DNA from: Agromyces protaetiae
GTDB taxonomy: Bacteria; Actinomycetota; Actinomycetes; Actinomycetales; Microbacteriaceae
Length of the DNA stretch: 64,000 nt
Assembly (NCBI RefSeq): GCF_004135405.1
Contig: NZ_CP035491.1
Coordinates: forward strand, 558,001-622,000
Reading direction: 5' to 3'
The notes under the pieces were generated by a model. That model made no database searches, had not been told where the DNA came from, and was given only the letters and a program-made list of their open reading frames with translations. Of this stretch, positions 60,304 to 64,000 are shown piece after piece. The position numbers and the translations under genes were made by a program. Position 1 is the first letter of the stretch, and every line of letters begins with the position of its first letter.

Positions 60304-62730
60304 TCAGCTGAGCGCCGTGATCGTGAGCGTCGCCCGATAGGTGCCGTCGGTCGAGTCGATCGGGATCCGGAGATCGAGATCGGCGCCGAGCTTGGCCGAG
60401 CCGCGCTCGTGACCCTGCGCGGCGTGACCGAGCGTCGACGAGACCGAGAGGCCGTCGCCCGCGACGAAGCCCGACTGCACGGGCGCGCCGGCGACCGTGC
60501 CGCCGCCCGCTTCCGTGACCTCCGGCGTCCAACCCAGGTACTTGCCCGAGAACGACGCTACGTTCGAGTCGAAGTCGCTCACCTGCGCCGACACCGACCA
60601 CGTGGGGCCGTTGCGACGCGTGTCGGTGACCCGCACGGGGTTGATCGAGCCCTCGGCCGCGAAGTGGTCGCCCTGCTCGGTCGCCGTGCCGAGGCTCACG
60701 ATGTCGTTCGAGCCGTCGATCGCCCACACGAACTCGCCGGGCGCCCCGACCGGAACCGTGACCTGCAGGTTCTGGGCGTTGGGGTCGACCGCCGTCTCGT
60801 ACGAGACGAGGAACTTCGACACACCGCCGCCGGGGCCCTGGGCGGTGTCGCCCTGGTCGTTGACGATGTGGGTGATGCCGCCCGTGCCGTTCAGGAACAC
60901 CGACACCGCCGACTGGATCTTCACGCCGGGGCGCTGCGGCACCTGGATGCCGCTCTCGACGTAGATGTTCTGCGCCCCGTTGTACTGCGGGTCGAAGAAC
61001 GAGTACACGCCGAGGCCCTGCGCGAAGTGCTGCCGCACGTTGTCGCCGACCTTGTACGACGCGTAGCCGTTGCGCGCGCCGTCCATGTAGGCGCCCTGCG
61101 TGGGCGGGTCGTACGGGATCTCGCTCTGGTAGAACACCGTGCGACCGCGCTCGCCGTTCCAGATGACCTGGTTCTTCTGGTAGTGCTCGACGAAGAGGCC
61201 GAGGGCGGTGACGTTGTCGCCGTTGACCACGACGCCGTGGTCGCCCACGTTCGACGTCCAGCCGACGCCCTGACCGTGGTCTGCGCGCCAGGCCCAGATG
61301 TGGTCGAGGAGCGTGTTGGGGCTATTGACCTCGATCGACGTCGTCGCCTTGCCGGCCCACGGCCCGCCGATGCGGATGAAGACGTCGGTGAGCGTCGTCG
61401 GGTCGGCCGGGTCGGCCTGCGTCGCGCCGTCGGGGCCGATCTTCAGGAGCACGTCCGAGAGGGTCGTGCCCGCGTCGACCGTGAGGCCCGCGATCTTGAC
61501 GCCCTTGACGTCGCCGACCTCGATGGCGGCGTTGCCGTTCGTCGGAACGAGCGACGCGTAGCCGAGACCGAGGATGACGGTGTCGGCGTGGTCGACCTCG
61601 AGCGCGGCGTCGAGGTTGTAGACGCCCGGTGTGATGAGGAGGTTCTTGCCGTCGGCGAGCGCGGCGTTGATCTGCGCAGCCGTCGCACCCTCCTTGACGA
61701 CGAAGAACTCCGACAGCGGGATCGACTCGCCGGCCGAGGCGTCGGTCGACCAGTCGTAGCCGGTCGACTCCGTCTTGGCCTTGGGCACGAAGACCTTGTA
61801 CGCGTCGTCCTCGAAGTAGAGGAACGGCGATTCGCGCACGATCGGCGTGGCGCCGATGTTGGTCTTGTTGTGCAGCGTGCTGCCGGTCTGCGGGCCGAAG
61901 TCGGTCGCGGGCGCGTTGGTGACGCCCGAGAACACCATGTTCCAGACGCCGCCGTTCCAGGTGCCCACCGACGTGTTGCGAGTGAACCACTGCTGCTGCG
62001 ACCCGCTCAGGATCTCGCCGCTCACCTTCGAGTTGGCGAGGTAGCCGCCCGACGCCTGCTCGCCGTAGCGGCCCATCAACGTGAGGCTGCCCTCGATGTT
62101 GATTCGGCGGAGCGGAGCGGCCTGGGAGACTGCGAACCGCATCTGGTGCGCGTTCGTGACGCCGCTCTGGTTGTTCGGGCGGTCGGCGTCGACGCCGACC
62201 GGGCGCTGGATCGGGTTGAACGTGAGGTTCGACATCGATCGCCAGAACCGCGTGAGCGAGCCGGGGGCCTGGCAGTCCCACGGGGTCGCTTCGCACGCGC
62301 GCACGGGCTCGACGTGGATCGAGCCGTTGATGCGCACGTCCTCGGGCGAGGCGCCGAGGCCGGCGACGGCCTGGTAGTACCCGAGTTCGGAGTTGACGAT
62401 ATCGGTCGCCGTCGCCGGGTTGTTCTGTCCTGCCGCCGAGCCGTAGGTGCCCGGCTTGAAGAAGAACTGGTGGCGGTTGAGGCTGAACTCCGCCTCTTGC
62501 GACGCCGCCTGGAGGGCCGCGCTGATCTCGTCGGCGGTCCAGGTGTCGTCGAAGATCGTGACGTTCGGACCGAAGAGGTCCGAGTCGTCTGCGGCGGCCG
62601 GGAGTGCGGGAATGGCTGCGCCTCCGATCGCGAGGGCGGTGATCGCCGCTCCGGCGCCGAGGCGGCGCGCGAGGCGGTGGGGCGGATGGTTCGAAGCGAG
62701 CGGATGCCTCGCCTCATTGCGGTGCGTCAC
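60304..62730 (-). CDS. Secreted GH55-like beta-helix protein with C-terminal WxL-like anchoring domain
   Basis: An 808-residue exported protein. A signal peptide ends near residue 47. The large region about 50-640 matches a secreted actinobacterial family often misnamed adenylyl cyclase and related to GH55 beta-helix enzymes: FGPNVTIFDDTWTADEISAA, HQFFFKPGTYGS, GYYQAVAGLGASPEDVRING, FWRSMSNLTFNPI, MRFAVSQAAPLRRINIEGSL, SGSQQQWFTRNTSVGTWNGG and IRIGGPWAGKATTSIEVNSP. Residues about 645-808 are the same domain as in the phosphoesterase at 53868 (GEFVWAIDGSNDIVSLGTAT, INPVRVTDTRRNG, SGKYLGWTPEV, GTYRATLTITALS). The GTG at 62730 follows AAAGGAG at seven bases. The likely substrate is a beta-glucan, by family analogy. 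Confidence 0.86.
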   Translation of the reverse strand: MTHRNEARHPLASNHPPHRLARRLGAGAAITALAIGGAAIPALPAAADDSDLFGPNVTIFDDTWTADEISAALQAASQEAEFSLNRHQFFFKPGTYGSAAGQNNPATATDIVNSELGYYQAVAGLGASPEDVRINGSIHVEPVRACEATPWDCQAPGSLTRFWRSMSNLTFNPIQRPVGVDADRPNNQSGVTNAHQMRFAVSQAAPLRRINIEGSLTLMGRYGEQASGGYLANSKVSGEILSGSQQQWFTRNTSVGTWNGGVWNMVFSGVTNAPATDFGPQTGSTLHNKTNIGATPIVRESPFLYFEDDAYKVFVPKAKTESTGYDWSTDASAGESIPLSEFFVVKEGATAAQINAALADGKNLLITPGVYNLDAALEVDHADTVILGLGYASLVPTNGNAAIEVGDVKGVKIAGLTVDAGTTLSDVLLKIGPDGATQADPADPTTLTDVFIRIGGPWAGKATTSIEVNSPNTLLDHIWAWRADHGQGVGWTSNVGDHGVVVNGDNVTALGLFVEHYQKNQVIWNGERGRTVFYQSEIPYDPPTQGAYMDGARNGYASYKVGDNVRQHFAQGLGVYSFFDPQYNGAQNIYVESGIQVPQRPGVKIQSAVSVFLNGTGGITHIVNDQGDTAQGPGGGVSKFLVSYETAVDPNAQNLQVTVPVGAPGEFVWAIDGSNDIVSLGTATEQGDHFAAEGSINPVRVTDTRRNGPTWSVSAQVSDFDSNVASFSGKYLGWTPEVTEAGGGTVAGAPVQSGFVAGDGLSVSSTLGHAAQGHERGSAKLGADLDLRIPIDSTDGTYRATLTITALS

Positions 62731-62856
62731 GGTGTTCTCCTTTGAACGTCGTCGCCGGGAGCGCTTCTCGCGTCGCCCGGCAACTGCTTCCGGATGGTGC
62801 GTGGTGCACGCCCGACGCCTCCTTCGGCGCGGTCGCACGGGGAGCGTAGCGTTAAC

Positions 62857-62874
62857 TTACTAACTTGTCAGTAA
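62857..62874. promoter_or_regulatory. Palindromic operator upstream of the GH55-like gene
   Basis: TTACTAACTTGTCAGTAA is palindromic at all but one symmetric pair and sits in an AT-rich patch. On the minus strand CTGACA overlaps it and TACGCT follows 18 bp later, a possible promoter for the GH55-like gene. The regulator that binds it is not identifiable from this window. The form (TTACT-N8-AGTAA) suits TetR-type proteins. Confidence 0.6.
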
Positions 62875-63003
62875 TTTGCCGCAAACGAGAAAACGGTCCG
62901 TTTCACCCCCGCATGGGTGGCACCCGTTCGGGAGGATTCCTTCCATCCCGGAGGAGGCTCCGCCGCGTCATCCGGCGCCCTCGTCACCGTCTACGCTCAT
63001 TGG

Positions 63004-64000
63004 ATGTCCCACCTGACCCCTGCCGATCACGACGTCGTGATCGTCGGCGGCGGCCACAACGGCCTCACCGCCGCCGCGTACCTCGCCCGCGCCGGACTCG
63101 ACGTCCTCCTCCTCGAACGCAGCGACCACCTGGGCGGCGCGGCCGTCTCGGCCGAGGCGTTCGACGGCGTCGAGGCCCGCCTGTCGCGCTACTCGTACCT
63201 CGTGAGCCTGCTCCCGAAGCGGATCATCGACGACCTCGGCCTCGACATCTCACTCGTGCGACGTCGGTACTCGTCGTTCACGCCCGACCCCGCCGACCCG
63301 TCGCGCGGCCTCCTCGTCGACAACGAGGCCGGCCCCGAGGCATCCGTCGCCGCCTTCGACCGCGTCGATGCGGCGATCGACGCCGACGCCTGGAACGCGT
63401 TCTACGGCGACACCGTGCGGATCGCCGAAGCGCTCTTCCCGACCCTCACCGAGCCGCTGCCGACACGCGACGAGGCGCGCGCCCTCGTCGGCGACGACCG
63501 CATCTGGCGCGAGTTCGTCGAGCAGCCCATCGGCGAGGCGATCGACGAGCGGTTCTCGACCGACCTCGTGCGCGGCGTCGTCGCGACCGACGCCCTCATC
63601 GGCACGTTCGCGGGCCTCGGCGACGCGTCGCTCGACCAGAACCGCTGCTTCCTGTACCACGTCATCGGGGCGGGACCGGCGACTGGGACGTCCCCGTCGG
63701 CGGCATGGGCGCCGTCAGCGGCGAACTCGCGCGCGCGGCCCGCGAGGCGGGCGCGACCCTCGTGACGGGCGCCACTGTCACCCTGGTCTCGCCCGACGGC
63801 GAGGTGCGGTGGCAGGGCGAAGACGGCGAGCGGATGTCGCGTGCCGACACGATCCTCGTCAACGCGGCGCCGACGGTGCTCGACGGGCTCCTCGCCGCTT
63901 CCGCCGACTCGTCGGCCACGACCGCTCGCCCCGAAGGCGCCCAGGTCAAGGTCAACCTGCTCCTGAACCGCCTGCCGAAGCTCCGCGACGAGACCGTCGC
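63004..64000 (+). pseudogene. Phytoene-dehydrogenase-like FAD oxidoreductase, 3' cut off, one-base frameshift
   Basis: The ATG at 63004 opens [20 protein letters not shown], the FAD-binding fold of the NAD(P)/FAD amine-oxidase/phytoene-desaturase (CrtI-like) group, continuing [20 protein letters not shown]. At plus G4 63667-63670 the frame breaks. One more G gives [20 protein letters not shown], then [20 protein letters not shown], the family's conserved GGM(G) loop, and the frame continues to the window edge. As in two other genes here, a G5 collapsed to G4 explains the break. The substrate is unknown. The gene is divergent from the GH55-like gene. Confidence 0.82.

Noticed and set aside
59980..62745. 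A 921-codon plus-strand open frame over the GH55-like gene
   Set aside because: Antisense shadow. The minus-strand protein has a signal peptide, an RBS and family motifs, whereas this frame has none.

Overview
The window is chromosomal DNA from a high-GC Gram-positive actinobacterium, most likely a Microbacteriaceae member (Agromyces/Microbacterium-like). The evidence is G/C-dominated third codon positions, many GTG/TTG starts, 4-bp ATGA/GTGA gene overlaps, a probable F420-dependent luciferase-family oxidoreductase, PutA, an actinobacterial-type LldR/LldD pair and DUF1707/DUF4190/DUF3054 membrane proteins. I found no tRNA, rRNA, insertion sequence or CRISPR array. No stretch over 300 bases lacks a gene.

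Layout. 1-3.9 kb: a clipped secreted protein, a GntR/UTRA regulator overlapping an orphan DNA adenine/cytosine methyltransferase, a small membrane protein, a lipoate ligase with permuted domain order and a DUF3054 protein. 4-16.4 kb: a sugar-utilisation region. It holds a secreted GH13-like multidomain hydrolase, a PfkB kinase and a divergent ADP-ribosylglycohydrolase-fold enzyme. An operon follows with an ABC importer (binding protein and two permeases), a zinc-type dehydrogenase, a TIM-barrel isomerase and a ThuA protein, next to a LacI regulator. Three near-identical 16-bp palindromes (4013, 8035, 15320) tie these units into one predicted LacI regulon. 16.5-24.9 kb: a monoglyceride-lipase-like hydrolase, the CP-ATP-grasp/alpha-E/transglutaminase operon (with a ten-glutamine tract), a MarR-MFS pair and NADP-glutamate dehydrogenase. 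25-32 kb: a 2-hydroxyacid dehydrogenase, a frameshifted IclR regulator facing a DJ-1/PfpI protein, a NYN-LOTUS protein and the LldR-LldD lactate operon with two perfect palindromic operators. 32-46 kb: mostly regulators (TetR, ROK, AraC, Lrp, two YtrA-type GntR), two transporters, two tandem paralogous membrane proteins and a DUF4097 lipoprotein. 44.9-51.7 kb: a RimK ligase carrying a C-terminal RCK_C domain divergent from a RimB-like protease, then PutA with a divergent LysR.

52.6-62.7 kb is the most unusual part. Two large secreted proteins, a calcineurin-like phosphoesterase and a GH55-like beta-helix protein, end in the same ~160-residue domain. Each is followed by a DUF916 (WxL-interacting-type) single-pass membrane protein. 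I read this as a duplicated surface-display cassette analogous to Firmicute WxL/WxLIP systems, with interchangeable catalytic heads.

Two window-wide patterns stand out. The heptamer GGATGCC/GGCATCC (and GGATGTC/GACATCC) is far more frequent than base composition predicts, in genes and terminator stems alike. Three genes (IclR, DUF916 no. 1, a phytoene-dehydrogenase-like protein at the right edge) each carry a one-base frameshift that is repaired by lengthening a G4/C4 run to five. This suggests a systematic homopolymer sequencing error rather than three real pseudogenes.
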